A stretch of 33,673 nucleotides of DNA from an uncultured Bacteroidales bacterium (GTDB lineage Bacteria; Bacteroidota; Bacteroidia; Bacteroidales; Muribaculaceae). The position numbers and the translations under genes were made by a program. This document shows positions 1 through 7,455 of the stretch, one piece after another. The DNA is taken from positions 1-33,673 of the forward strand of contig CACZHT010000034.1 in the NCBI GenBank assembly GCA_902781045.1, given 5' to 3'. How positions within the stretch are numbered: position 1 is the stretch's first letter; each line of letters starts with the position of its first letter. The notes under the pieces were generated by a model, which saw only the letters and a program-made list of their open reading frames with translations, had not been told where the DNA came from and made no database searches.

Positions 1-1
1 G

Positions 2-853
2 CCCTGGCTGGTCAATGCATTAGCCAACGAAGTGACATACGAAATGCGCGAGAACCGCGACCGCTCAGTCCACATCACCGCCGAGATGATTTACCGCGCA
101 CAGGAGCGCATCATCTATCGCCGCGACACGCACATCGACATCCTCATCGACAAGCTCAAGGAACCCCGTGTGCGGCGTGTCATCGAGCCGATGCTGGCCG
201 GTGAAGATGAGGCCGACGAGAGCCTGATCCCCAGCGATGACATCCAGTATGTCGAGGACATGGGGCTCATCAAGCGGGAGCGTGGCAAGGCTCGCCGCAT
301 CGCCTGTGGTATCTACCGTGAGATCATCCCTCGCGAACTCACCTGGAGTACACAGGACGGACTGACGGCCGACCCGCAGTGGTATGTCAACGCCGACAAC
401 TCGCTCAACATCGAGAAGCTGCTGCTCGACTTCCAGCAGTTCTTCCGCCAGAACGCCGACTCGTGGATTGGCCGCTTTGACTACGCCGAGGCCGGGCCGC
501 AGTTGCTGCTGCAGGCCTTCCTGCAGCGTGTGGTCAATGGCGGGGGCTACATCGACCGCGAGTACGGCCTGGGGCGCCGCCGCACCGACCTGCTCATCCG
601 CAAGCCGCTCCAGGGCGGCCTCACCGGCCCGGTGCAGCGTGTGGTGCTGGAGTTGAAGATTCTGCGGGGCGACTTGGAGGCGACCATCGTCAAGGGGCTG
701 GAGCAGACCGCCGCCTATATGGATCTGGTGGGCTCGGTCGACGAGGGACACTTCATCGTCTTCGACCGCTCGGGCGACAAGACCTGGCAACAGCGCATCT
801 GGCATGAGGCGCGCCAGTACCAGGGTCGCACCATCACCGTGTGGGGAATGTAG
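2..853 (+). CDS. AAA-like ATPase with C-terminal PD-(D/E)XK nuclease-like domain (5' truncated by window)
   Basis: The reading frame is open from the first bases, so only the C-terminal part is seen. It starts with residues PWLVNALANE. This matches the QPWLVNAL segment that closes the ATPase part of a family of AAA-like proteins common in Bacteroidetes and other bacteria. Near the C-terminus a TDLLI strand (Asp codon at 587) is followed by LELK (Glu at 650, Lys at 656), the spacing of a PD-(D/E)XK nuclease-fold core. The GTG at 32 is therefore probably internal and not a start. The family is widespread and its substrate is unknown. Nothing links it to the cobalamin genes downstream, and 259 bp of AT-rich sequence separates it from the next gene. 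Confidence 0.7.
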   Translation, partial: PWLVNALANEVTYEMRENRDRSVHITAEMIYRAQERIIYRRDTHIDILIDKLKEPRVRRVIEPMLAGEDEADESLIPSDDIQYVEDMGLIKRERGKARRIACGIYREIIPRELTWSTQDGLTADPQWYVNADNSLNIEKLLLDFQQFFRQNADSWIGRFDYAEAGPQLLLQAFLQRVVNGGGYIDREYGLGRRRTDLLIRKPLQGGLTGPVQRVVLELKILRGDLEATIVKGLEQTAAYMDLVGSVDEGHFIVFDRSGDKTWQQRIWHEARQYQGRTITVWGM

Positions 854-858
854 TGCAG

Positions 859-1000
859 TTAATAGTTGATAGTTAATAGTTTATAGTTAATGGTTGATAG
901 TTTAGCATTCATAATACAACAACCATCCAATAATGGCTCCATCTCCCTACTGTCAAAGAAGCTCAATAAGCCATAACTTTTAACTATAAACTATAAACTG
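859..1000. repeat. Heptamer-period tandem arrays in the 854-1112 gap
   Basis: From 859 to 900 there are six in-phase 7-bp units (TTAATAG, TTGATAG and variants). From 976 to 1000 there is a second short run (ACTTTTA, ACTATAA, ACTATAA). The sequence between them is AT-rich without a reading frame. The arrays start just downstream of the stop of the preceding gene, as at other loci in the window. Confidence 0.75.
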
Positions 1001-1079
1001 TTTTCATAATCTGCTGGTCACAACGCGGCACGGCGAGGCCGCACAAAATTTTCAATTCTCAAATTTTAATTAAAATCAG

Positions 1080-1088
1080 TATCTTTGC
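1080..1088 (+). promoter_or_regulatory. Bacteroidetes-type -7 box upstream of the WG-repeat lipoprotein gene
   Basis: TATCTTTGC matches the TAnnTTTG consensus of the Bacteroidetes housekeeping sigma factor and lies 25 bp before the ATG at 1113. A convincing -33 TTTG is not visible. Confidence 0.55.
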
Positions 1089-1112
1089 GCGTAACTTTAA
1101 CGCAAACCGACG

Positions 1113-2630
1113 ATGAAGACAATGCGACACATAGCAGCACTGTGCTGCCTGGTGGCCCTGATGGTGGGCTGCAAACAGAAGACCGACTACCCCTATGAGG
1201 TCGAGTACCTGCCCGTGCAGCTGGTGGGCTCGGAGAAATGGAGCATCCTGGACGTGCGCTCGGGCGAGCTGGTGATCAAGGATGCCTACGACATCACCCC
1301 CAGCGCGGTGGTGGGCGGCATGTACTATGTCATGAACGATGAGGGAACCTTTGACTACTACAACATTGCCGACCCCAAGCATCCCGTCAACAAGGTGCAC
1401 TATGGCAGTGTCACCTCGTTTGGCAACAACGGGCTGGCCATCGCCAGCCACCGTGGTGGGCCGCTCGAGGTCATCGACCGCAAGGGCGAGACTGTGGCCA
1501 CGTTGCCCAAGGAGGTGGCCCAGTGCGCCATGTTCTGCAACGGACTGGCCGCCTATCAGAACGACCAGGGGCAGTGGGGCTACATCAACGAGCGTGGCGA
1601 CACGGTCATCGCCGCTCGCTATGCCCAGGCCCATGAGTTTCGGCACGGCGACCGCGCCCTGGTCATCGATTCGCATCAGGACAACGACAGTGCCGTCATG
1701 TTCACCGTCATCGACAAGATGGGCAAGGAGCTGTATGTGGGCTCGTCGGCCGAGTATCAGTTGATCCAACCCTACTATGTCTCGGGGGTGTTGCCCGTGG
1801 TCAAGGGCGACACCATCGTCTGCCTGGACGACCATGGCAAGGAAGTGCCCAACCCCAACCAGAACCACAGTGCCGTCGACAGTGCACGCTATGACGACTA
1901 CATCCGTACTGCCGCCGACCTCTTCATTGTGACCAAGGACAAGAAGATGGGCCTGGTCGACCGCGACAACAAGGTGCTCATCAAGCCGCAGTTTGACCGT
2001 CTGGTTGACCTCACTGCCGACCGCTACATTGCCATCAACGACACCGTGTGCCACCTGGTCGACCAGGTGGGCAAGGCCGTGGGCAACATCAAGTTCAGCC
2101 ATGTGCATGGCGGCATCGAAAGCACGCCCGCTGCTCGTGGCTTCATCGACACCGACCTGGCTGTGGCCTCGATGATGATGCTCTTTGGGCCTGACTACTG
2201 CTGCGGAGCACATCCCGGCACGACGCTCATGGACATGAACAGTCTGCTCGACACCGACCCCACACAGTATGTCGGTGCCAACTTCCTGAACTACCAGCAA
2301 GGGCCGTTCATCATCCAGTATATGTTCAACAACGAGGTGGCATCGGTGCCTGCCGAGGGAGCCGCCCCGACGTTTAACCTCGATGCCCGGGTGATGGGCG
2401 TGCTCATCGCACTCAACCTGGCCCACACCGGCGTTGACACCGAGCCCACCATCGTGCGCAAGACGCAAGGTGTGCTGGGCACACGTGGATTTGTCCTCGA
2501 GGGCAACGGCATCTTCACCAGCGAGGCCGGACCGGCCATCTCGATGGGCTACGACCACGGTCTGTTCAACCTCTACTACTTCATGAACCGCTCCTACGCT
2601 CAACCTCTGCCACAGAATCCCCGCAAGTGA
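1113..2630 (+). CDS. WG-repeat-containing lipoprotein
   Basis: This 505-residue protein has a lipoprotein signal peptide: basic start, hydrophobic core, and a lipobox with Cys20. The body carries repeated segments of WG-repeat (KWG/beta-propeller-like) character: SEKWSILD, GQWGYINERGDTVI, and KKMGLVDRDNKVLIKPQFD. The C-terminal 170 residues are not obviously repetitive. WG repeats occur in many Bacteroidetes surface or periplasmic proteins, and their ligand is generally unknown. The stop codon (2628-2630) shares a base with the menA ATG (TGATG), so the two are likely co-transcribed and coupled, although no functional link to menaquinone synthesis is obvious. A long antisense reading frame covers the gene but has no recognisable features. 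Confidence 0.8.
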   Translation: MKTMRHIAALCCLVALMVGCKQKTDYPYEVEYLPVQLVGSEKWSILDVRSGELVIKDAYDITPSAVVGGMYYVMNDEGTFDYYNIADPKHPVNKVHYGSVTSFGNNGLAIASHRGGPLEVIDRKGETVATLPKEVAQCAMFCNGLAAYQNDQGQWGYINERGDTVIAARYAQAHEFRHGDRALVIDSHQDNDSAVMFTVIDKMGKELYVGSSAEYQLIQPYYVSGVLPVVKGDTIVCLDDHGKEVPNPNQNHSAVDSARYDDYIRTAADLFIVTKDKKMGLVDRDNKVLIKPQFDRLVDLTADRYIAINDTVCHLVDQVGKAVGNIKFSHVHGGIESTPAARGFIDTDLAVASMMMLFGPDYCCGAHPGTTLMDMNSLLDTDPTQYVGANFLNYQQGPFIIQYMFNNEVASVPAEGAAPTFNLDARVMGVLIALNLAHTGVDTEPTIVRKTQGVLGTRGFVLEGNGIFTSEAGPAISMGYDHGLFNLYYFMNRSYAQPLPQNPRK

Positions 2631-3520
2631 TGGACAAGCTGAAGATTTGGATCGAGTGCATGCGGCTGCGCACACTGCCTGTGTCGCTCTCGGGCGTGGT
2701 CATCGCCACGGCCCTGGCATGGTGGACCGGCCACTTCGCTCTGGTGCCGGCATTGCTGTGTCTGCTATTTGCCCTGCTGGCGCAAGTGGCATCAAATTTT
2801 GCCAACGAGTATTACGATTTCAAGAAAGGTGCTGACAAGGTGGGGCGCGTGGGGCCGCGTCGTGGAGTCACCGAGGGCGACATCAAGCCTCGCACACTGC
2901 TCATCGTCACCTTTGCCACGCTGGCTGCTGCCGGGCTGGTGGGGTGCTGCCTCATCCCCTACGGCGGATGGTGGCTCCTGCCCGTGGGCATCGGCATCGC
3001 CCTGGGGGCACTGGCCTACAGCACCGGCCCCTATCCGCTGAGTTATCATGGATTGGGCGAGCTGGCGGTGTTTCTCTTCTTCGGTGTCATCCCGGTCACG
3101 CTCACCTATTATGTGCAGGCACTGCGCATCGAGCCTCTGGTCATACTGGCATCGATGACCACAGGATTTCTGGGGGTGAATGTGCTGCTGGTCAACAACT
3201 ACCGTGACGTGGACGATGACCGTGAGGCCGGCAAGCGCACCTCGGTGGTCATCTTCGGCCGCAAGCCCGCCGCCGCGGCCTACCTCATCAATGGCTATGT
3301 GGCCATGGGGCTGCTCACACCGCTGTGGATGCTGGCCGCTCTGTCTCCCGGCGTGTCGGTCTGGGTGCTTGCCGCGCCGGTGGCCTATCTGGTGCTGCAC
3401 ACCGTCGCCTGGCACCGCCTCACCACCCGCGACGGAGCCGCCCTCAACCCGCTGCTCGGTGCCACGGCCCGCAACATGCTCCTCTTCACCCTGTTGTTGA
3501 CCCTGTTGCTCAATGTTTGA
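2630..3520 (+). CDS. menA: 1,4-dihydroxy-2-naphthoate polyprenyltransferase (MenA)
   Basis: This 296-residue integral membrane UbiA-family prenyltransferase attaches a polyprenyl chain to 1,4-dihydroxy-2-naphthoate in menaquinone synthesis. Two Asp-rich motifs that bind Mg-diphosphate are visible: NEYYDFKKGAD at residues 59-69, and NNYRDVDDDREAGKRT starting at about residue 189. Several hydrophobic segments fill the rest, and the length is normal for MenA. The ATG at 2630 overlaps the upstream stop by one base. A GTG at 2627 is in frame but less likely. The second motif with GKRT is typical of MenA rather than UbiA or heme O synthase. No other men genes are in the window. Confidence 0.93.
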   Translation: MDKLKIWIECMRLRTLPVSLSGVVIATALAWWTGHFALVPALLCLLFALLAQVASNFANEYYDFKKGADKVGRVGPRRGVTEGDIKPRTLLIVTFATLAAAGLVGCCLIPYGGWWLLPVGIGIALGALAYSTGPYPLSYHGLGELAVFLFFGVIPVTLTYYVQALRIEPLVILASMTTGFLGVNVLLVNNYRDVDDDREAGKRTSVVIFGRKPAAAAYLINGYVAMGLLTPLWMLAALSPGVSVWVLAAPVAYLVLHTVAWHRLTTRDGAALNPLLGATARNMLLFTLLLTLLLNV

Positions 3521-3523
3521 TTT

Positions 3524-3566
3524 CCCCTCCCCTTTCCCAAAGGGGAGGGGGCAGGGGTGGGGTTTG
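3524..3566. repeat. G/C palindromic dispersed repeat downstream of menA
   Basis: A palindrome of CCCCTCCCC and GGGGAGGGG arms around TTTCCCAAA lies 3 bp after the menA stop and is followed by a conserved tail, GCAGGGGTGGGGTTTGG. The same unit recurs at 27412-27452 and 27521-27563. As RNA it would form a strong hairpin and may end or protect the menA transcript. This type of dispersed G/C repeat is frequent in bacterial genomes. Confidence 0.75.
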
Positions 3567-3610
3567 GAGGCAATGCACAATGACTGCCTGGCAGCCTCCC
3601 CCCTTTCCCA

Positions 3611-3780
3611 TGAGGCCGCTGAAAAAGTACTGGCAGATAATTGATTTGCTTCACGATGGTTATATTTAAACCTAAATTTGAATAAACTGTCTGCAAATTT
3701 CGTGATATTTCAAATTATATTCAAGAAACAATCGCGTTTTATTCGCGTAATTCGCGGTTTATTACTTTTTCAGCAGCCTC
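3611..3780. mobile_element. MITE-like element, copy 1
   Basis: The ends are near-perfect inverted repeats. The left end (3614-3629) reads GGCCGCTGAAAAAGTA. The right end (3763-3778) is the complement of GGCTGCTGAAAAAGTA, giving 15 of 16 matches. There is no reading frame inside. Just inside the right end is ATTCGCGTAATTCGCGGTTTA, shared with copy 2 at 27634-27774. The element appears to interrupt a G/C palindrome: CCCTTTCCCA lies to the left and CCCAAAGGGGG to the right, with CCCA present on both sides. A transposase would have to act in trans. Confidence 0.65.
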
Positions 3781-3863
3781 CCCAAAGGGGGAGGGGAAAT
3801 GCACAATCGCTGAACCGTTACCTGTGACACAGCGTGTGTGAAAAACCATAAAAAATTACATTA

Positions 3864-3898
3864 TTTTGTTCGGGTGTCAATAATTTGTGCTACCTTTG
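3864..3898 (+). promoter_or_regulatory. Promoter of the cobalamin riboswitch operon
   Basis: TTTTG at 3864-3868 and TACCTTTGC starting at 3891 fit the Bacteroidetes -33/-7 pattern, with a slightly long spacer of 22 bp. The predicted start of transcription is at about 3903-3905, exactly where the first riboswitch stem begins. Confidence 0.7.
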
Positions 3899-3902
3899 CG
3901 GC

Positions 3903-4082
3903 GATTTTTGGCGATTGAGCGTGCGCTTTGCGCCTCAATTAAGGGAATCCGAGTGCGAAACCGGAACTGTTCCTGCAGCTGTAATCTCCATGCAACCAAT
4001 GGGTTGTCAACCACAAGCCACTGACCATAGCGGTTGGGAAGGCATGGCAACCAGGAGTAAGTCAGAAGACCGGCCAAGAATC
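3903..4082 (+). promoter_or_regulatory. Cobalamin riboswitch
   Basis: The closing stem P1 pairs GATTTTTGGC (3903-3912) with GCCAAGAATC (4073-4082), with one G-U pair. Inside are the conserved core pieces in order: AAGGGAAT at 3941, GTGCGAAACCGGAACTGT at 3953-3970, CCTGCAGCTGTAATC, the B12 box AAGCCACTG at 4015-4023, and GTCAGAAGACCGGCC near the 3' end. The aptamer sits between the promoter and the BtuB-like receptor gene, the classical position for B12-dependent repression. A Rho-independent terminator is not obvious, so control at the translation start is more likely. Confidence 0.95.
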
Positions 4083-4123
4083 ATTCTAGAACGTACGCGC
4101 GTCCAGGAAGAGACGTTGACGGA

Positions 4124-6292
4124 ATGCAAAGGAATGACATGACATCTAGACTGACAGTGAGACTGCTGGCTGTGGTGCTGGCGTCGTGTGCTGTGATGGC
4201 TGCCGTGGCCCAGACCGAAATCTGGCGCAACGACAGTCTCCCCGAGATTGTAGTCACCGGAACCGGCACTGAGCACTTGCTCAAGGATGCTCCAGTGCAG
4301 ACCGAAGTAATCACTTCACGCATGCTGCAGCGCTATGCCGGCAAGAGCATCGAGGACATCCTTGCGGGGTTGACCGCATCGTTCGCCTTTGGGCAGGACG
4401 ACATGGGATCACAGATGCAGATGGGAGGACTGAGCAATGCTTATATCCTGATTCTCATCGATGGCAAGCGCATACACGGCGATGTGGGAGGGCAGAACGA
4501 GCTATCGCTCATCGACCCACAGAACATCGAGCGCATTGAGATTGTCAAGGGAGCATCCAGTGCGCTCTATGGCTCGGATGCCATTGCCGGAGTGGTAAAC
4601 ATCATCACACGCAAGCATCGCCAGCAGGGAATACTGGCCGAGAACACTACACGTCTGGGCAGCTATGGCGACGTGCGGCAGCACAATGGGCTGGCACTGA
4701 ACTATGGCCGATTCAGCTCCTACACCAACTTCCAGCTGCAGCACAGCGACGGCTGGCAGAACACCACCGTCGAGCACACGCAAGGCTCTGAGCCGCCCAT
4801 CACCGACTCACGCAACAAGACTGTCAACCGCCACACCAACTGGCAGGTGGCCGAGCGTGTCACCTATCAGCCTACCAGGCAGCTCGAACTCTATGCCGAC
4901 GGGTCTGTCTACTGGAAACGCATCTACCGCGTCAGTGGCCGGCATCCCCACTATGATGTCAAGACGTGGGACATGGAGTATCACAACGGATCGGCATCGA
5001 TGGGAGGCAAGTGGAAACTAGATGGTGCCGACTTTGTCTCGCTCGACATTGACTGGAATCGCCATGCCTACTATTACTATTACACAGCGACAACGCTGGT
5101 CGAGGACTATGAGAAAAGTGCCGGCACGATCTATTATCCCTATTATCCCTACCTGCCTGGACAGAAAGAGCTGCAGAGCGACCAGCAGCGAACCATGGCC
5201 ACACTGAAAGGCGTGTTCACACTGCCGCACAGCAACCGACTGAGTGCTGGGGTGGAGTACCGCTACGACTGGCTCAAGGCTCCCACGCGGGTGGCGGGTG
5301 GCAAGGCCACCGACTGGACGGCCGCCGTCTATGTCCAGGACGAGTACAACCCGCTGGAGTGCCTCAACATCACTGCCGGGTTGCGGCTGAACTATAACGA
5401 ACAGTTTGGGGCACGGCTTACCCCAAAGCTCTCGGCCATGCTCAAGCTGGGCAACCCATGGCGCCTGCGCGCTACCTGGAGCCAGGGGTTCAAGACACCG
5501 GCCATACGCGAGCTCTTCTATCGCTATGTGCGCCAGATGAGCGGCACCTACCTCTACTTGGGAAACACCGCCCTCAAGCCGCAGTCGAGCAACTACTGGT
5601 CGGTGGGCGGCGAGTACATGTGGGCAGGGCTGAACATCACTGTCACAGGATCTTACAACAAGGTCAAGGACATGATTGCGCTGGTCACCATACCCAACTA
5701 TCAGGCTCCTGACGAGTATATCGCGCAATACGACCCCGTCAAGACGCGTCAGTATCAGAACATCGAGGATGCACGCACCATGGGGGTGGATGTCAACGTG
5801 CGATACAACTGGCGGGAGTTCACCTTCGGCTTGGGCTATAGCTGGCTCGACACCGATGCCAACCAGTATGACACCAACCACGACCGCATGCGCAGGGTCA
5901 CCATCGACGGAATGGCGCACCACAAGGGAAACTTTATGGCCACCTGGGGGCATCGTTTCTCGCCCGGCTACCAGTTGGGGGTGGGGCTGTATGGGCGCAT
6001 GTCCAGCAAGCGCTACTACCAGGACGACGGCGACGGCAAGGGTTACCACATCTGGCGTGTGGCCACCACCCACGACCTGGGGCACTCGCGCACAATGACC
6101 TATCGTCTCGAGGCCGGCATCGACAACATCTTCAACTATTGCGACCGCACCCCGCACGGGTTGCACCTGGGCACCACCACGCCAGGCACCACGGTCTACT
6201 GCGCGGTCACCATCCGCTTCAATCAGGGCAAGAAACTCAAGAATAACTATAAGTCTAATTTTAACTCTAATCAACGCAATGAAGAAAATTAA
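4124..6292 (+). CDS. btuB: BtuB-like TonB-dependent outer-membrane receptor
   Basis: This protein of about 720 residues has a signal peptide followed by a plug domain. The plug includes LPEIVVTGTGTEHLLKDAP, LILIDGKRIHGD, IERIEIVKGASSALYGSDA and GVVNIITRK. The rest is a 22-strand-type barrel rich in aromatic residues. The riboswitch upstream and the cobalamin genes downstream point to corrinoid import. Two starts are possible: ATG 4124 and ATG 4139, the latter 5 nt after AAAGGA. The barrel seems to end at VTIRF, but 23 polar and basic residues follow before the stop, and these overlap the next gene by 14 bp. A cobalt- or haem-compound receptor cannot be excluded, because the neighbour is a CbiK-like lipoprotein. 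Confidence 0.88.
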   Translation: MQRNDMTSRLTVRLLAVVLASCAVMAAVAQTEIWRNDSLPEIVVTGTGTEHLLKDAPVQTEVITSRMLQRYAGKSIEDILAGLTASFAFGQDDMGSQMQMGGLSNAYILILIDGKRIHGDVGGQNELSLIDPQNIERIEIVKGASSALYGSDAIAGVVNIITRKHRQQGILAENTTRLGSYGDVRQHNGLALNYGRFSSYTNFQLQHSDGWQNTTVEHTQGSEPPITDSRNKTVNRHTNWQVAERVTYQPTRQLELYADGSVYWKRIYRVSGRHPHYDVKTWDMEYHNGSASMGGKWKLDGADFVSLDIDWNRHAYYYYYTATTLVEDYEKSAGTIYYPYYPYLPGQKELQSDQQRTMATLKGVFTLPHSNRLSAGVEYRYDWLKAPTRVAGGKATDWTAAVYVQDEYNPLECLNITAGLRLNYNEQFGARLTPKLSAMLKLGNPWRLRATWSQGFKTPAIRELFYRYVRQMSGTYLYLGNTALKPQSSNYWSVGGEYMWAGLNITVTGSYNKVKDMIALVTIPNYQAPDEYIAQYDPVKTRQYQNIEDARTMGVDVNVRYNWREFTFGLGYSWLDTDANQYDTNHDRMRRVTIDGMAHHKGNFMATWGHRFSPGYQLGVGLYGRMSSKRYYQDDGDGKGYHIWRVATTHDLGHSRTMTYRLEAGIDNIFNYCDRTPHGLHLGTTTPGTTVYCAVTIRFNQGKKLKNNYKSNFNSNQRNEEN

Positions 6293-7388
6293 GTCTCTGC
6301 TCATGGCCATGATGGCCGTGTGCACCATGCTCGCCTTCACCGCTTGTGGCGATGACAAGGACGAACCCAAGCAGGTTGACAACAACTACACCATCTACCA
6401 GAAAGCTGTCAACCAGACCGTCAAGTCGCAGAAGAAGAACAATAAGGTCATCCTGCTGGTGGCCTTCGGCTCGACCTGGGAGCAGGCCTACGATGCCTTT
6501 GACGCCACGGTCACTGCCTACAAGCAGGCCTTCCCGGGCTATGACGTGTTCCTGTCGTTCTCGTCGGCCATCTGCATCAACCGTGCCGCCGCCGGCGAGA
6601 ATGTGTCGCCCCGCAACTTCTATGCTCCCCCGTTCTGGCTCAACGCCTTTGCGCAGGACGGTGTGAAGTATAGCGAAATCGTGGTGCAGTCGCTGCAGGT
6701 CATCCCCGGCGAGGAGTATGGCCGCGTGGTCAACTACATCAAGGACTTTGCCAACAACGCCAATGGTGACCTCGACGACAACTATCTGGCCAATGTCACG
6801 CTGAAGTTGGGTGTGCCCCTGCTGCAGGATGCTCAGAACGATGTACCCGCTGTGGCTACCGAGCTTGACAAGCTCTACAAGAATCTGGCCGCCGAGGGAG
6901 TTGTAGCCTTTATGGGCCACGGCAACCCCGACGCGTATGACACCTACAAGGCCAACATCCGCTACACTCAGCTTGAGCAGGCGCTGCAGGAGTTGAACGG
7001 CAACTACTTTGTGGGCACCGTCGACATGATTGGCAACTTCAAGACCAACGTCCTCACCCGCATGCAGGTGGCCGGCATCACAAGCGGCAAGGTCTACTGC
7101 CACCCGCTGATGTCAATCGATGGCGACCATGGACACAACGACATGGCCGGCGATGATGACGACAACTGGCAAGAGGGCAAGGGCTTCACCTACAACGACG
7201 AGGGTGAGGTCGAGGACACCTCGTGGAAGATGTTCTTCCACCACATGGGTTATGAGTGCAACAACTCGACCATGATTGAGAAAGGTCTGCTCGAGCTGCC
7301 CACCATCCGCCAGATTTGGATGAACCACACCAAAGATGCCATCAACGGCGAGCCTCTCGACTTCTACCACTCGAAGAATCCCGAATAA
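6279..7388 (+). CDS. cbiK: CbiK-family cobaltochelatase, predicted lipoprotein
   Basis: CbiK inserts Co2+ into sirohydrochlorin at the start of anaerobic cobalamin synthesis. The three metal-ligand positions of the family are visible: GEE at residues 144-146, MGHG with His214, and GDHGHNDM with His284. Unlike the usual cytosolic enzyme it begins with a lipoprotein signal and lipobox (FTAC, Cys23), then an Asp/Lys-rich linker. The mature protein should therefore sit outside the cytoplasm. Periplasmic CbiK exists in Desulfovibrio. The P. gingivalis IhtB lipoprotein, a CbiK relative, binds haemin next to a TonB receptor. Here it overlaps the first receptor and precedes a second. Two roles fit: cobalt insertion, or handling of a metal tetrapyrrole at the envelope. 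Confidence 0.85.
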   Translation: MKKIKSLLMAMMAVCTMLAFTACGDDKDEPKQVDNNYTIYQKAVNQTVKSQKKNNKVILLVAFGSTWEQAYDAFDATVTAYKQAFPGYDVFLSFSSAICINRAAAGENVSPRNFYAPPFWLNAFAQDGVKYSEIVVQSLQVIPGEEYGRVVNYIKDFANNANGDLDDNYLANVTLKLGVPLLQDAQNDVPAVATELDKLYKNLAAEGVVAFMGHGNPDAYDTYKANIRYTQLEQALQELNGNYFVGTVDMIGNFKTNVLTRMQVAGITSGKVYCHPLMSIDGDHGHNDMAGDDDDNWQEGKGFTYNDEGEVEDTSWKMFFHHMGYECNNSTMIEKGLLELPTIRQIWMNHTKDAINGEPLDFYHSKNPE

Positions 7389-7413
7389 ATCATAACTTTC
7401 AAGCATTTAATCA

Positions 7414-7444
7414 GGTAGGAGCGACACACTTTGTTGCTCCTACC
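7414..7444 (+). terminator. Perfect hairpin between cbiK and the second receptor gene
   Basis: GGTAGGAGC (7414-7422) pairs perfectly with GCTCCTACC (7436-7444) across a 13-nt loop and ends 11 bp before the ATG at 7456. A weak T-rich stretch follows. It may be a partial terminator, an mRNA-stability hairpin, or a structure that hides the start of the next gene. Confidence 0.5.
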
Positions 7445-7455
7445 ATTTGTTGAAT

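Noticed and set aside
3885..4142. 85-codon open frame upstream of the first receptor
   Set aside because: It coincides with the promoter and cobalamin riboswitch, whose conserved RNA features explain the sequence.
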